From: Salinicola rhizosphaerae
GTDB lineage: Bacteria > Pseudomonadota > Gammaproteobacteria > Pseudomonadales > Halomonadaceae
Assembly: GCF_014652715.1 (NCBI RefSeq)
Contig: NZ_BMZI01000003.1
Location: 459,201-523,200 of the forward strand
Length of the DNA stretch: 64,000 nucleotides
Direction of reading: 5' to 3'
Each line of letters opens with the position of its first letter. The stretch's first letter is position 1. The translations under genes and the position numbers were made by a program. Under the pieces are notes generated by a model, which ran no database searches, was not told where the DNA came from, and was given only the letters and a program-made list of their open reading frames with translations. Shown here in pieces: positions 26,062-34,796 of this stretch.

Positions 26062-27369
26062 TCAATCGCGACTTAGTGTCTGTAGCCAGCGACTGAACAC
26101 ATCCGTGTCATCGGTCGGTTCGCTACCGAGCATTACCGCCAGCGCCCAGCCCAGCGCCGAACTGCCGGACTGCTGACGCAGGCCTTCTCCAGCGCGAAGA
26201 TTAAGTACCAGAGTTGGACAGCAGAAAAGCGCTAGCCGCACGATCCGTTGCCAATCCGCGGGCAGCCAGCCGCGGCGATGCAACTCGGCCAACAGCGGAG
26301 ACCAGTAATTCTCACCCTTGGCAGCGAGAAAATCCGCGCGCAACGGCGTTAGCGACCAGTCATGATCGACATATAGCGTCCCCCCCTCTTGGCGAACGTC
26401 GACTCGGTAGTGACCTTCGGCGTCTTCGGGCTCATAGAGCCACAGGGGGTGAGCAAATATGTTGTGAAAGGTTGCCTTGATTTCAGCCAGCAACGCGGGA
26501 ATCTGCCGTCCGGCGAAAGCAGGATCGAAGGTCACCAACCGCGCCGGATTTCCGTCCACGTACCAGACGTTGGCGTTATGGGCATCTCCGTGCGCGGTCA
26601 CCACGCCGTGGCCTGCCAAACGCTCCGGGGCCAGACGCTGTCCTGCCTCTGCAAATAGCGCTGCCAAGGTGTCGCGATAGCGCACGCCATTAATCACCCA
26701 CTCCAGCTCCTTGAATGTCGCCCATGGCAGATCCAGTTCACCGAGCTGAAATCGCTGGTCGACGTAATATTCGGCTACCCGCCCGCCAAATCCAGCAGTT
26801 ACCCCGTCACCGACCAGTCGATGATAAAAAAGCTGATGCACCGGCTCGGCTTGCACCTTGGCAGGGTCGCCAGACCGCAATGTCGCCAAGGTAGCGACCA
26901 GTGAATCGCGGTCGAGCTGTGCTTGCGCCGCAACCACTGGTGCCCGCGCCGCGCTGGACTCGGTAAAGTCGAGCTCACGGCAGACATCGGCCAGCCGACG
27001 CTCCTCGCGTCGGGTATAGAGCAGAATCTGCCGCCCCGGCTCGCCACAGGCATGACGCGGTACATCGACCTCGAAGCCGGCATCCTGCAAAAGCTTGGCG
27101 TTGTAGTACTCCGCCACCGTGCCGGACTCGCCCTCTTCGTGGTGATACTTGAAAAACATCACCTCATCATCGTCGAAGGTAACCAGCCCGTTGAGCGAGT
27201 TGAGGCTGTACTGGTCGCGATTGATCGTCACTTCGACCACGCCGCGCCCGGTCACCTCCGCGACCAGCTGCAGCAGATGATCGCGGGCCACGCCCCACTC
27301 CCCGCGCAGTGCGCAACGCCGTGCCTCGGCAGCAAGCGGGGCGCGTTCGACGCCAGAATTGGCATTCAT
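26062..27369 (-). CDS. APH-fold phosphotransferase/kinase, substrate unknown
   Basis: 435 residues. The kinase core is recognisable by the Brenner motif HGDAHNANVWY (catalytic Asp and Asn) and the metal-binding aspartate in VTFDPAFAG. An FFKYHHE segment in the N lobe provides the likely ATP lysine. Length exceeds aminoglycoside kinases by roughly 150 residues, with an unfamiliar N terminus. GAGGAA precedes ATG 27369. Between SDR and hydroxyacid dehydrogenase genes in a catabolic operon, it probably phosphorylates a small-molecule hydroxyl intermediate rather than a drug. Confidence 0.75.
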   Translation of the reverse strand: MNANSGVERAPLAAEARRCALRGEWGVARDHLLQLVAEVTGRGVVEVTINRDQYSLNSLNGLVTFDDDEVMFFKYHHEEGESGTVAEYYNAKLLQDAGFEVDVPRHACGEPGRQILLYTRREERRLADVCRELDFTESSAARAPVVAAQAQLDRDSLVATLATLRSGDPAKVQAEPVHQLFYHRLVGDGVTAGFGGRVAEYYVDQRFQLGELDLPWATFKELEWVINGVRYRDTLAALFAEAGQRLAPERLAGHGVVTAHGDAHNANVWYVDGNPARLVTFDPAFAGRQIPALLAEIKATFHNIFAHPLWLYEPEDAEGHYRVDVRQEGGTLYVDHDWSLTPLRADFLAAKGENYWSPLLAELHRRGWLPADWQRIVRLALFCCPTLVLNLRAGEGLRQQSGSSALGWALAVMLGSEPTDDTDVFSRWLQTLSRD

Positions 27370-27379
27370 GCGACATTCC

Positions 27380-28153
27380 TCAAATACAGGCCAGATAACC
27401 GCCATCGACGTAGAGAATTTGACCGCTGACATAGCGAGCCGCGGACGAACACAGGAAGACGGTGGGACCGACGAGATCGTCGAGCTCTCCGAAACGCGCC
27501 ATCGGAATGGCCGCCAGCATGCGCTCGCGCCAAGCGACGTCCTGATAGAACAGATCGGTCATATCGGTATGAAAATAGCCCGGCCCCAGGGCATTGACCC
27601 GGATGCCGGTACCCGCCCATTCGCTGGAGAGCGCGCGGGTGAGACCGGCCAGCCCCGTCTTGGCCGCGCCGTAAGCGGCCGAGCCCGGAATGCCCACCGC
27701 TGTCGCCAGCGAGCAGAGGTTGACGATCGCTCCGGGGCGCCCCGCCTTTTGCAACCGATTGGCCAGCGCCTGTGCGCAGAAGAACGCGCCCTTGAGGTTG
27801 GTCGACAGCAGTGAGTCCCAGAGCGCCGTATCCACTTCGCCACTCGGGCAGACGCGTTCCAGCCCAGCATTATTGATCAGAATATCCGGCGTCAGGCTGA
27901 GGCGATCGAGGGTCGCGAAGGCAACTTCGATAGCATCTATATCGCCGATATCAGCGACCACCGGCCAAGCCTGCCTCCCACTGCCGCGAATCTCATCCGC
28001 GACGCTCTCAAGGGCCTTCCCGCTCCTTGCCATCAGGATCAGGTCGGCACCGGCATCGGCCAGCCCCAGTGCCAGTGCGCGCCCGATGCCGCGAGACGCG
28101 CCGGTGACGATCGCGCAACGGCCTTTCAGAGAAAACGCATCGGTCGACGACAT
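27380..28153 (-). CDS. Short-chain dehydrogenase/reductase (classical SDR)
   Basis: 257 residues: nucleotide motif TGASRGIG (about 17-24), NNAG near 92, catalytic Ser and the YGAAK motif near 158, and a C-terminal SGQILYVDGGY. ATG 28153 has GGAGGAG upstream and follows the alcohol dehydrogenase stop by one base. In DHPS-oxidising clusters an SDR (HpsO type) interconverts the diol enantiomers with a Zn alcohol dehydrogenase partner; that role here is a hypothesis from gene context. Confidence 0.87.
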   Translation of the reverse strand: MSSTDAFSLKGRCAIVTGASRGIGRALALGLADAGADLILMARSGKALESVADEIRGSGRQAWPVVADIGDIDAIEVAFATLDRLSLTPDILINNAGLERVCPSGEVDTALWDSLLSTNLKGAFFCAQALANRLQKAGRPGAIVNLCSLATAVGIPGSAAYGAAKTGLAGLTRALSSEWAGTGIRVNALGPGYFHTDMTDLFYQDVAWRERMLAAIPMARFGELDDLVGPTVFLCSSAARYVSGQILYVDGGYLACI

Positions 28154-28154
28154 T

Positions 28155-29189
28155 TCAAATCTCCTCCGACGGCTTGGCGTCGCAGACACTCGGCACCACC
28201 AGCGACTTGAGCCGGGCGCCGCCACCAGCAATCAGGGAGGTATAGCGGGCCGGCACCGCTTCGAGCGAAATCGGCGACTCACAGAGTTCACGCAGTGCCG
28301 GCGCCAATGCCGCGAGCCGCGCCATCACCTCGCGCTGCTCGTCACGAAACACGCTGCAGCCGATCAAATCGATTTCGCGCTCCACCAACAGGTTGGCATC
28401 CAGCTCCGCTAATTGATGAAACAGTCCTACCAGCGCCACTCGCGAGCCGCGGCCCATGGAGTCGATAAGCGCCTTCAGTGCCGCTGCCGATCCGGTAGCC
28501 TCGACTGCCAAACGGGGACGACGATCGGCCAATGCGTCAAACGTCAGGGCCTCGACACCGCAAACCCGCTCCAGCAGTGCTGCGCGCTCGGCATTACGCT
28601 CGACCAGGAGCAAAGGCCCCAGCGCCATGTCCCGAGCAAGAAGTGCAACCAGGCCACCGATAGTGCCACCACCGACGATGACCAGCGGCTGATCCGGATG
28701 GGGCGCGAGTCGCTTGAGCACATGCAGCGCGACACCGAGTGGCTCGGCCAACGCGGCGACCTCACTGGCGACGTCATCAGGCACTGCGATCAGCCTTTCC
28801 ACCGGCTGGAGACACCATTCACCAAAAGCACCGTCACACAGCTCACCGACGAAGCCGAGCTGCTCGCACAGATTGGTCTCGCCGACCGCGCAACTTTCGC
28901 ATTCTCCGCAAACGGCACGGGAGTCGACCACCACACGCTGTCCGACCTGCCACGCGGTCACATCGGGACCGACTGCGACGATCTCGGCGCAGAATTCGTG
29001 CCCAGGTGTGACCGGCAAGTGTGCGATCCAGGCGCCAGTCTGGAAGTTGTGCAGATCGGAGCCACAGATCCCTGCCGCCAGCAGACGCAACAACACTTCG
29101 CCTGCGCCGGGGCCAGGCGGTCGGGAGATCGTCTCTACCCGCAAGTCGCCCACACCATGCAGGCGCACTGCTGTCATTTCGTCGGCCAT
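28155..29189 (-). CDS. Zinc-dependent alcohol dehydrogenase (MDR family)
   Basis: 344 residues. Catalytic zinc ligands fit CGSD (about 42-45) and GHE (about 63-65); structural zinc is bound by the four cysteines of CGECESCAVGETNLC. Nucleotide motif GGGTIGG (about 170). It belongs to the sorbitol/threonine dehydrogenase-like branch. Five bases separate it from the HisD-like gene and one base from the SDR gene, so all three are cotranslated. Confidence 0.87.
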   Translation of the reverse strand: MADEMTAVRLHGVGDLRVETISRPPGPGAGEVLLRLLAAGICGSDLHNFQTGAWIAHLPVTPGHEFCAEIVAVGPDVTAWQVGQRVVVDSRAVCGECESCAVGETNLCEQLGFVGELCDGAFGEWCLQPVERLIAVPDDVASEVAALAEPLGVALHVLKRLAPHPDQPLVIVGGGTIGGLVALLARDMALGPLLLVERNAERAALLERVCGVEALTFDALADRRPRLAVEATGSAAALKALIDSMGRGSRVALVGLFHQLAELDANLLVEREIDLIGCSVFRDEQREVMARLAALAPALRELCESPISLEAVPARYTSLIAGGGARLKSLVVPSVCDAKPSEEI

Positions 29190-29194
29190 TACCC

Positions 29195-30526
29195 TTACTC
29201 CGCCTTCCGGTCCAATAGGCTGCGACGAAGCGACGAGACCGCACGGGCGTGCCCGTCGAAACCCTCGTAACGGGCAAGTGTTTCGGCCGGTCCGGCCAGC
29301 TGGTCGTAGCCGGATCGGGTCACATACCCCACCGAAATACGCTTCATGTAGTCATGCACCGACAGCGGCGAGGCGACCTTGGCCATGCGGTTGGTCGGCA
29401 GCACCGCGTTGGGTCCGAGCACGAAGTTGCCGATGGTCACCGGCGTGTAATTGCCGAGCAGCACTTCCCCGGCATTGGTGATCCGGCCGAGCACCGCCAT
29501 CGGTTCCTCGGCCAGCACCTCGAGGTGCTCCGGGGCATAGGCGTTGACGAAATCGATGGCCGCATCGAAGTCGCGCGTCAGCACGATGCCGCCGTGCTGG
29601 CCCCCCAGCACGGTCCGGGAGAACTCGGCGCGCTGCGACACCATCTCCGCCCAGTGGCGTGGCAGCGCTTCTCGCGCTTCGGCGGCGACTCGCTCGCTCG
29701 AGGTCACCAAATAGGCAGACGAGTCAGGACCGTGCTCGGATTCGATGATCAAGTCGAGCGCGGCCAGCGCGCCATCGGCACTGTCGTCGGCCAGAATCAC
29801 GCACTCACTTGGCCCGGCCGGTGTGCCCGGCTCGAGACGATCGCTCAGGCGCCGCTTGGCCGCCACTACCCACGGGCTACCCGGGCCGACGATCTTGTCG
29901 CAGCGGGGTACGCTTTGGGTACCGTAAGCGACGGCCGCCACGCCCTGGGCACCGCCGCACTTGTAGACGTGCTCGATGCCGATCAGCTTGGCGGCTACTA
30001 GCGTCGCCGCGTCGACGCGACCATCCGGCCCCGGCGGCGTGATCACGATCGGCTTCGGCACGCCTGCGACCAGCGCGGGAATGGCGGTCATCATCAGGAC
30101 GCTGGGAAAGGAGCCCTTGCCTCTCGGCACGTAGCACGCCACCGCGTCGATCGGCACGTGGCGGTCGCCGGCATAGACGCCCGGTTGCATCTCCTTCCAC
30201 CACATCTCTTCAGGCTTTTGCGCCTCGTGAAACCTCCGAATGTTACCGGCAGCGTAGCGAATCGCGTCGATCACTTCCGGCTCGACGGCGTCGAACGCCG
30301 CCTCGAACTCCTCTGGCTCGGCAGCGATAGAAAAGGTTTCGGGCTCGACCTTGTCAAAGGCACGTCCGAAGCGAATCAAGGCGGCATCGCCCTCGTCGCG
30401 GACGGCGGCGATGATCGGGTCGACCTTGTCGAGGAAATCGGAGAGATCCGCTTCCGTTCGGGCAAGAAGCGCTTCGGGAATCTCGGCGGTGTCGCGCAGA
30501 TCGTGGAAAGAGATCGACTGGGTCAT
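29195..30526 (-). CDS. HisD-like dehydrogenase, probable sulfopropanediol-type 3-dehydrogenase
   Basis: 443 residues, histidinol dehydrogenase fold, NAD-dependent four-electron alcohol-to-acid oxidation in the family. The general-base pair E333-H334 (APEHLE) and H426 are kept. Other canonical HisD positions differ: the zinc-ligand Gln of QAEHGPDS is S263, the zinc-ligand Asp of GDY is N367, and the substrate-binding His of GPNHVLPT is A374. This argues against histidine biosynthesis and for a HpsN-like catabolic enzyme. ATG 30526 preferred (GAGAA upstream) over ATG 30538. It lies within an operon with ABC sulfonate-type transport genes. Confidence 0.78.
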   Translation of the reverse strand: MTQSISFHDLRDTAEIPEALLARTEADLSDFLDKVDPIIAAVRDEGDAALIRFGRAFDKVEPETFSIAAEPEEFEAAFDAVEPEVIDAIRYAAGNIRRFHEAQKPEEMWWKEMQPGVYAGDRHVPIDAVACYVPRGKGSFPSVLMMTAIPALVAGVPKPIVITPPGPDGRVDAATLVAAKLIGIEHVYKCGGAQGVAAVAYGTQSVPRCDKIVGPGSPWVVAAKRRLSDRLEPGTPAGPSECVILADDSADGALAALDLIIESEHGPDSSAYLVTSSERVAAEAREALPRHWAEMVSQRAEFSRTVLGGQHGGIVLTRDFDAAIDFVNAYAPEHLEVLAEEPMAVLGRITNAGEVLLGNYTPVTIGNFVLGPNAVLPTNRMAKVASPLSVHDYMKRISVGYVTRSGYDQLAGPAETLARYEGFDGHARAVSSLRRSLLDRKAE

Positions 30527-30592
30527 GACGGTTCTCATTATTTTCAGAAAAAGAGCCGGCCCCGGAGAGCCAAGCGAGGAGTGAGATGCTGA

Positions 30593-31369
30593 TTAGAACG
30601 CCGGTAGCGCCGGCATGTCTTCGCGAATGGTGTCGAGCACGTGGCGCTTTAACGCGGTGAACGCCGCACTCTCCATGATGGTCTCGTCTCGCGGGCGCGG
30701 CAGATCGACATCGAATATCGCCTTGACGTGACCGGGATTGGCGCCGAGCGCGACGATCCGGTCGGAGAGATAGACCGCTTCCTCGACGTCATGGGTGACG
30801 AACAACACTGTCAGACGATGGCTCTCCCAGACCCGCGTCAGCAGCAGCTGCATTTGATGGCGGGTCATCGCGTCGAGCGCACCGAAGGGCTCGTCCATCA
30901 GCAGGATCCGCGGCTTGTAAGAGAGCGCACGTGCGATGGCGACACGCTGCTTCATGCCACCGGAGAGCTGATTCGGCCAGGCATTGGCAACCTGACTCAG
31001 CCCCACCAGGGCCAGGTGCTCGTCGGCAATCCGTCGGGCACTGGCGCTGTCGTTACCTGCGGCCAGCAGCGCGAACTCGACGTTGGCACGAACGCTCTTC
31101 CACGGCAGCAAAGTGTAGGACTGAAAAACCACACCGCGATCGAGCCCGGGGCCGTCGATCGGCTTGCCATCGACGAGAATGTCGCCGCCGTCGAAGGTCT
31201 GTAGCCCGGCGACTAACGTTAGCAAGGTGCTTTTGCCGCAGCCGGAAGCCCCAACCAGCGAAACGAACTCGTTGTCGCCGAGCGTCAGATCGATCTGCTC
31301 CAGCACCTGCTTTCGCTGTTCGCCATGTCCGTAGGATTTATCAACGCCGGCAATGGTCAATTCCGCCAT
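30593..31369 (-). CDS. ABC transporter ATPase, TauB/SsuB type
   Basis: 258 residues with Walker A GASGCGKST (about 40-48), LSGGMKQRVAIARAL signature (about 138) and Walker B ILLMDEPFGALD (about 157). The group drives import of nitrate, taurine and other sulfonates. One base separates it from the permease gene upstream and 66 bases from the HisD-like gene downstream, supporting a joint transcript. Confidence 0.9.
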   Translation of the reverse strand: MAELTIAGVDKSYGHGEQRKQVLEQIDLTLGDNEFVSLVGASGCGKSTLLTLVAGLQTFDGGDILVDGKPIDGPGLDRGVVFQSYTLLPWKSVRANVEFALLAAGNDSASARRIADEHLALVGLSQVANAWPNQLSGGMKQRVAIARALSYKPRILLMDEPFGALDAMTRHQMQLLLTRVWESHRLTVLFVTHDVEEAVYLSDRIVALGANPGHVKAIFDVDLPRPRDETIMESAAFTALKRHVLDTIREDMPALPAF

Positions 31370-31370
31370 G

Positions 31371-32198
31371 TCAGGCTCCTTGTCGGTAACGAAAGAGACG
31401 GCGTTCGACCAGGCGCATGATCTGATCGGTCAGTAGGCCTAACAGTCCCAGCACCAGGATATAGCCGATGATCGTGTCGGTCTGGAAGTAGCGCTGCGAG
31501 ACCACGATGCGATATCCCATGCCGGAGTTGGCCGCGACCAGCTCCGCCAATACCAGCCAGGTCCAAGCCCAGCCAAGGCAGATGCGCGTCGCATCCCATA
31601 TGTCGGGCAGCGCTCCGGGCAGTACGATACGACGCACGATGGCAAGGTTGCTCATACCTAGCGTACGGCCGAGCCCGATGTAGTCCTGAGGCACGCGCCG
31701 CGCCGCATCCATGATCATCAACACCTGCTGAAAAAAGGTGCCGATCCAGATTACCAGCAGCTTCTGAAATTCGTCGGTTCCTACCCAGAGGATGGTCAGC
31801 GGCACGAAGGCCACCACCGGCATATAACGCACGAAATCGACCAGAGGCTCGATTACCGCCCGCCATATCCCATAGGTGCCTGCCAGCACACCGATCGCGA
31901 CCGCCATCATCGTCGAAGCGAGGAACGCCAGCGCGATCCTGAGCAGGCTGACACCGATATCCGATAGCAGTGTGCCATTGGCGACCATGGCCGCGAGACG
32001 CTCGATAACCGCGAGCGGCGTTGGCATAAAGATTTTCGGTACCAGACCGCAAGCGGTCGCGACCCACCATAGCACCAGCAAAGCGGCGAATACGGCGATG
32101 GCTACGCCCCAGAAACGGCGACGCGATAACGGTTGCTGAAGAGAAAACCATGGAGATGACGTTCCTCGCCGCGGCGAAGAGGTGCTTGATTGAGGCAT
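31371..32198 (-). CDS. ABC transporter permease, TauC/SsuC type
   Basis: 275 residues, about six membrane helices, with the EAA-type loop GLGRTLGMSNLAIVRRIVLPGALPDIW typical of the nitrate/sulfonate/taurine family (read as two adjacent segments around residue 165-190). Inner membrane. Gap of 65 bases to the substrate-binding protein gene. Confidence 0.9.
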   Translation of the reverse strand: MPQSSTSSPRRGTSSPWFSLQQPLSRRRFWGVAIAVFAALLVLWWVATACGLVPKIFMPTPLAVIERLAAMVANGTLLSDIGVSLLRIALAFLASTMMAVAIGVLAGTYGIWRAVIEPLVDFVRYMPVVAFVPLTILWVGTDEFQKLLVIWIGTFFQQVLMIMDAARRVPQDYIGLGRTLGMSNLAIVRRIVLPGALPDIWDATRICLGWAWTWLVLAELVAANSGMGYRIVVSQRYFQTDTIIGYILVLGLLGLLTDQIMRLVERRLFRYRQGA

Positions 32199-32263
32199 GA
32201 AGCTGATCTCGACTGGAGGGTGGCGTCGATCGCGAACTCACGCCGTGCGCGATCGACTGCCGA

Positions 32264-33286
32264 TTACTGCGTACCGAGAGCGTCGACGAACCGGGTATCG
32301 ATCAGATCGTCTGCGCTGATGTCGCCCTGCACGAAGCCCGCTTGAGTAGCCGCTTCGAGGACGTTGGAGAACGTCTTGCTCAGAAATTCGCCATCGAGCG
32401 CCGCGGCAGTATCCGCCAGCGTGTAGTAACGAACGCCGTCGAACGCGGTTTCGAGCGATGTGGCATCCGCCCCGATAGCCGAAGCGATCAGCGCTTGGTC
32501 ATCCTTGCGGTGGGCGCGGTAGTGTTCGACCGCATGATCCCAACTCTTGACCATGGCCAGCACCTGGCCGGGACGCGAATCGATCACCTCATCGCGCACA
32601 ACCAACACGTCACTGATGAGACCGGGATTGTCGCTGCCGTCGTACAGGACGTGTAACCCGTTACCATTGGCCTTCGCGGCGCTGAGGTAGGGCTCATAGG
32701 TGACGGCGACGGGGACGCGACCGGCGATCAACGAACTCCCCGCAGAGGAGGCAGGCATGGGAACCGGCTGGATATCGTCAATGCTCATGCCGGCGCTCTT
32801 GAGTGCATCACGCAGGAGAATATCACTGGTCGTGCCCTCCTCGTAGGCGATCTTCTTCCCGGCCAGATCATTCAGCGAGGTAATGTCCGCATTGGCAATC
32901 ATGGCATCAGCATGCTCGCTGACATCGAGCAGGGTGACGATATGAATCGGGACACCGGACGACTTCATCGCCATGGCGGTATGCAGTGCCACGCTCGCCG
33001 CATCCAGGTCCCCACTGACGAGAGCCGCATTGATATCCTTGTCCTCGGCGAAGTTGACAATATCGACCGAGTCCAGCCCGTTCTCTTCCAGAAAGCCTTG
33101 ATCTTCAGCGACATACCACTGCCCATAGCCGAGCCATGGCTCGACGCCCACACGGAAATCACCGGATTCGGGAAGCGTATCGGCCGAGAGTGTCTGAGCG
33201 AAGGCAGCCCCCGCCACAACCAGACAGAGAGGAGCAAACAGCGCGGCCGACAAACGTGATCGGCAGCGAGCATTCAACGAGATCAT
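32264..33286 (-). CDS. ABC transporter substrate-binding protein, NitT/TauT (SsuA) family
   Basis: 340 residues with a Sec signal peptide (about 1-30, ending AAFAQ). The mature protein shows the NMT1/SsuA layout: GVEPWLGYGQWYVAEDQGFLEENGL at the start (two adjacent segments) and AYEEGTTSDILL in the hinge region. First gene of the eight-gene minus-strand operon (33286 down to 25011). Family ligands are sulfonates, nitrate, nitrile or thiamine precursors; the HisD/ADH/SDR partners favour a hydroxylated sulfonate or related anion. Confidence 0.87.
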   Translation of the reverse strand: MISLNARCRSRLSAALFAPLCLVVAGAAFAQTLSADTLPESGDFRVGVEPWLGYGQWYVAEDQGFLEENGLDSVDIVNFAEDKDINAALVSGDLDAASVALHTAMAMKSSGVPIHIVTLLDVSEHADAMIANADITSLNDLAGKKIAYEEGTTSDILLRDALKSAGMSIDDIQPVPMPASSAGSSLIAGRVPVAVTYEPYLSAAKANGNGLHVLYDGSDNPGLISDVLVVRDEVIDSRPGQVLAMVKSWDHAVEHYRAHRKDDQALIASAIGADATSLETAFDGVRYYTLADTAAALDGEFLSKTFSNVLEAATQAGFVQGDISADDLIDTRFVDALGTQ

Positions 33287-33325
33287 GGGCGATTTCCTTG
33301 TGTTGTTGTATCGCGATGATGAAGC

Positions 33326-33335
33326 TGTCTATACA
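33326..33335. promoter_or_regulatory. Candidate HutC-type GntR site TGTCTATACA
   Basis: Near-palindrome with one mismatch to TGTATATACA, 40 bases upstream of the ABC operon start. It pairs with the perfect site at 33424-33433 in the same divergent promoter. Confidence 0.5.
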
Positions 33336-33423
33336 TTAAAACCACAGCGCTGTGGCATTCGCAATAGGTTTACTCTTATCCCCTTGAAAGAACGAGCTTG
33401 ACGCCAGGCGATCGCGGATTGAA

Positions 33424-33433
33424 TGTATATACA
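33424..33433. promoter_or_regulatory. Candidate HutC-type GntR site TGTATATACA
   Basis: Perfect palindrome matching the TGTA-N2-TACA consensus known for HutC of Pseudomonas. It lies 65 bases before the FMN dehydrogenase gene; the HutC/UTRA-type regulator at 34797-35552 is the likely binder. Confidence 0.6.
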
Positions 33434-33497
33434 AGACCTGGATACGAGCCGGAATCCCTTCCTATGCCGGTTGATCCATAATAAAAAGGAGCCTTGA

Positions 33498-34697
33498 GTG
33501 AGACGCCGATACCCTTCCCATTACCTTTGGCGGCGCGCCAAGAGTATCGATGAACTCGCGATCATGGCACGTCACCGCCTGCCCGCCTTCGCCTGGGAGT
33601 ATCTCGATGGCGGCGCCGAGGACGAAGTCACTCTTGCCAACAACCGGCGCGCCTTTGGTGGCTGGCAATGGCAGCCAAGAACATTGCGCAACATCGAAAC
33701 GCTCGAGACTCGGACCTCGCTACTCGACGAGCCGGTGGCATTGCCGCTGGCGATAGCGCCGACCGGTTACAACGGGATGCTGTGGAAGGATGGAGATATT
33801 GCCCTCGCTCGCGCCGCCAGCCATCTTGGCGTGCCGTTCACCTTGAGCACCGTCTCCTGCAATAGCCTCGAGCAGATCGCCGCAGCCGTACCCGAGGCAC
33901 GACTCTGGCTCCAACTCTACGTTCTGCATGACGAGACGACTCGAAACGATATGCTGGAACGCGCTCTGGCTGCCAACGCCGATGCGCTATTGGTCACGAC
34001 CGACGCTGTCGTTCTTGGGCGGCGCGAGTGGGATTCCCGATGCTTTGCAAGGCCACGCCGCCTGGGCCTCAAATACCTTTTCGATGCCGCTCTGCATCCG
34101 CTATGGGCCCGGCAAGCCCTATGGCCGCAAGGGCTACCGACGCTTGGCAACCTGACACACTACTTGCCAGAGGGCCAGCATAGCGCGGCCAGTGCAGCCA
34201 GCTATATTGGTCAGCAGATGACCCGTTGCCTGACCTGGGAAACCCTGGCAGAGATTCGCCGCCGCTGGCCGAGAAAGTTGCTGGTCAAGGGCATCCTCAA
34301 TGCCGAGGATGCCCTTGAGGCAAGACGCATCGGTGCCGACGGCGTCGTCGTGACCAATCACGGTGGGCGTCAACTCGATGGCGCGCCAGCTTCCCTCGAC
34401 GCACTATCCGAGGTCGTCGATGCGGTCGGGGACTCGATGCATGTTCTGCTCGATAGCGGCATTCGTCGCGGCAGTGACATTGCCAAGGCGGTTGCGCTAG
34501 GGGCCGAAGGCGTTCTCAGCGGGCGCGCGACGCTCTATGGGCTGGCACTGGGAGGAGAAGCCGGGGCTGGCCACGCTTTGACACTGATGCATGAGCAGCT
34601 AACCAACGTGATGGCACAGCTAGGGTGCGGCCGTGTCGACCAGCTAGACCCAGGTTACCTGCGCCGCTCGCTCTATCCATCGGGTTTGACACCATAG
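33498..34697 (+). CDS. FMN-dependent 2-hydroxyacid dehydrogenase (LldD/mandelate type)
   Basis: 399 residues of the alpha-hydroxyacid oxidising family: WEYLDGGAEDE near the start, PTGYNGMLWKDGD (FMN binding), the catalytic TNHGGRQLDG with active-site histidine (about 289), LLDSGIRRGSD and GRATLYGLA for the FMN phosphate. Starts at GTG 33498 with AAGGAG seven bases upstream. Oxidises L-lactate, mandelate or similar acids to 2-oxoacids. Divergent from the HisD/ABC operon under a shared regulatory region, so it may oxidise the acid produced there. Confidence 0.88.
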   Translation: MRRRYPSHYLWRRAKSIDELAIMARHRLPAFAWEYLDGGAEDEVTLANNRRAFGGWQWQPRTLRNIETLETRTSLLDEPVALPLAIAPTGYNGMLWKDGDIALARAASHLGVPFTLSTVSCNSLEQIAAAVPEARLWLQLYVLHDETTRNDMLERALAANADALLVTTDAVVLGRREWDSRCFARPRRLGLKYLFDAALHPLWARQALWPQGLPTLGNLTHYLPEGQHSAASAASYIGQQMTRCLTWETLAEIRRRWPRKLLVKGILNAEDALEARRIGADGVVVTNHGGRQLDGAPASLDALSEVVDAVGDSMHVLLDSGIRRGSDIAKAVALGAEGVLSGRATLYGLALGGEAGAGHALTLMHEQLTNVMAQLGCGRVDQLDPGYLRRSLYPSGLTP

Positions 34698-34796
34698 GAA
34701 CTCCCGCTAGGTCCGATACCGACCGCGGGTAACGCCCATAGCTGTCGTCGGGCGTCATAAGCCCTTGTCATCACGATCGACCATTACGGATCTTCC

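Noticed and set aside
26062-27369. Aminoglycoside resistance gene
   Set aside because: Only the general APH catalytic motifs match; length and operon context point to metabolism.
29195-30526. Assignment as histidine-biosynthesis hisD
   Set aside because: Key zinc and histidinol residues are changed and the gene sits in a catabolic/transport operon without other his genes.
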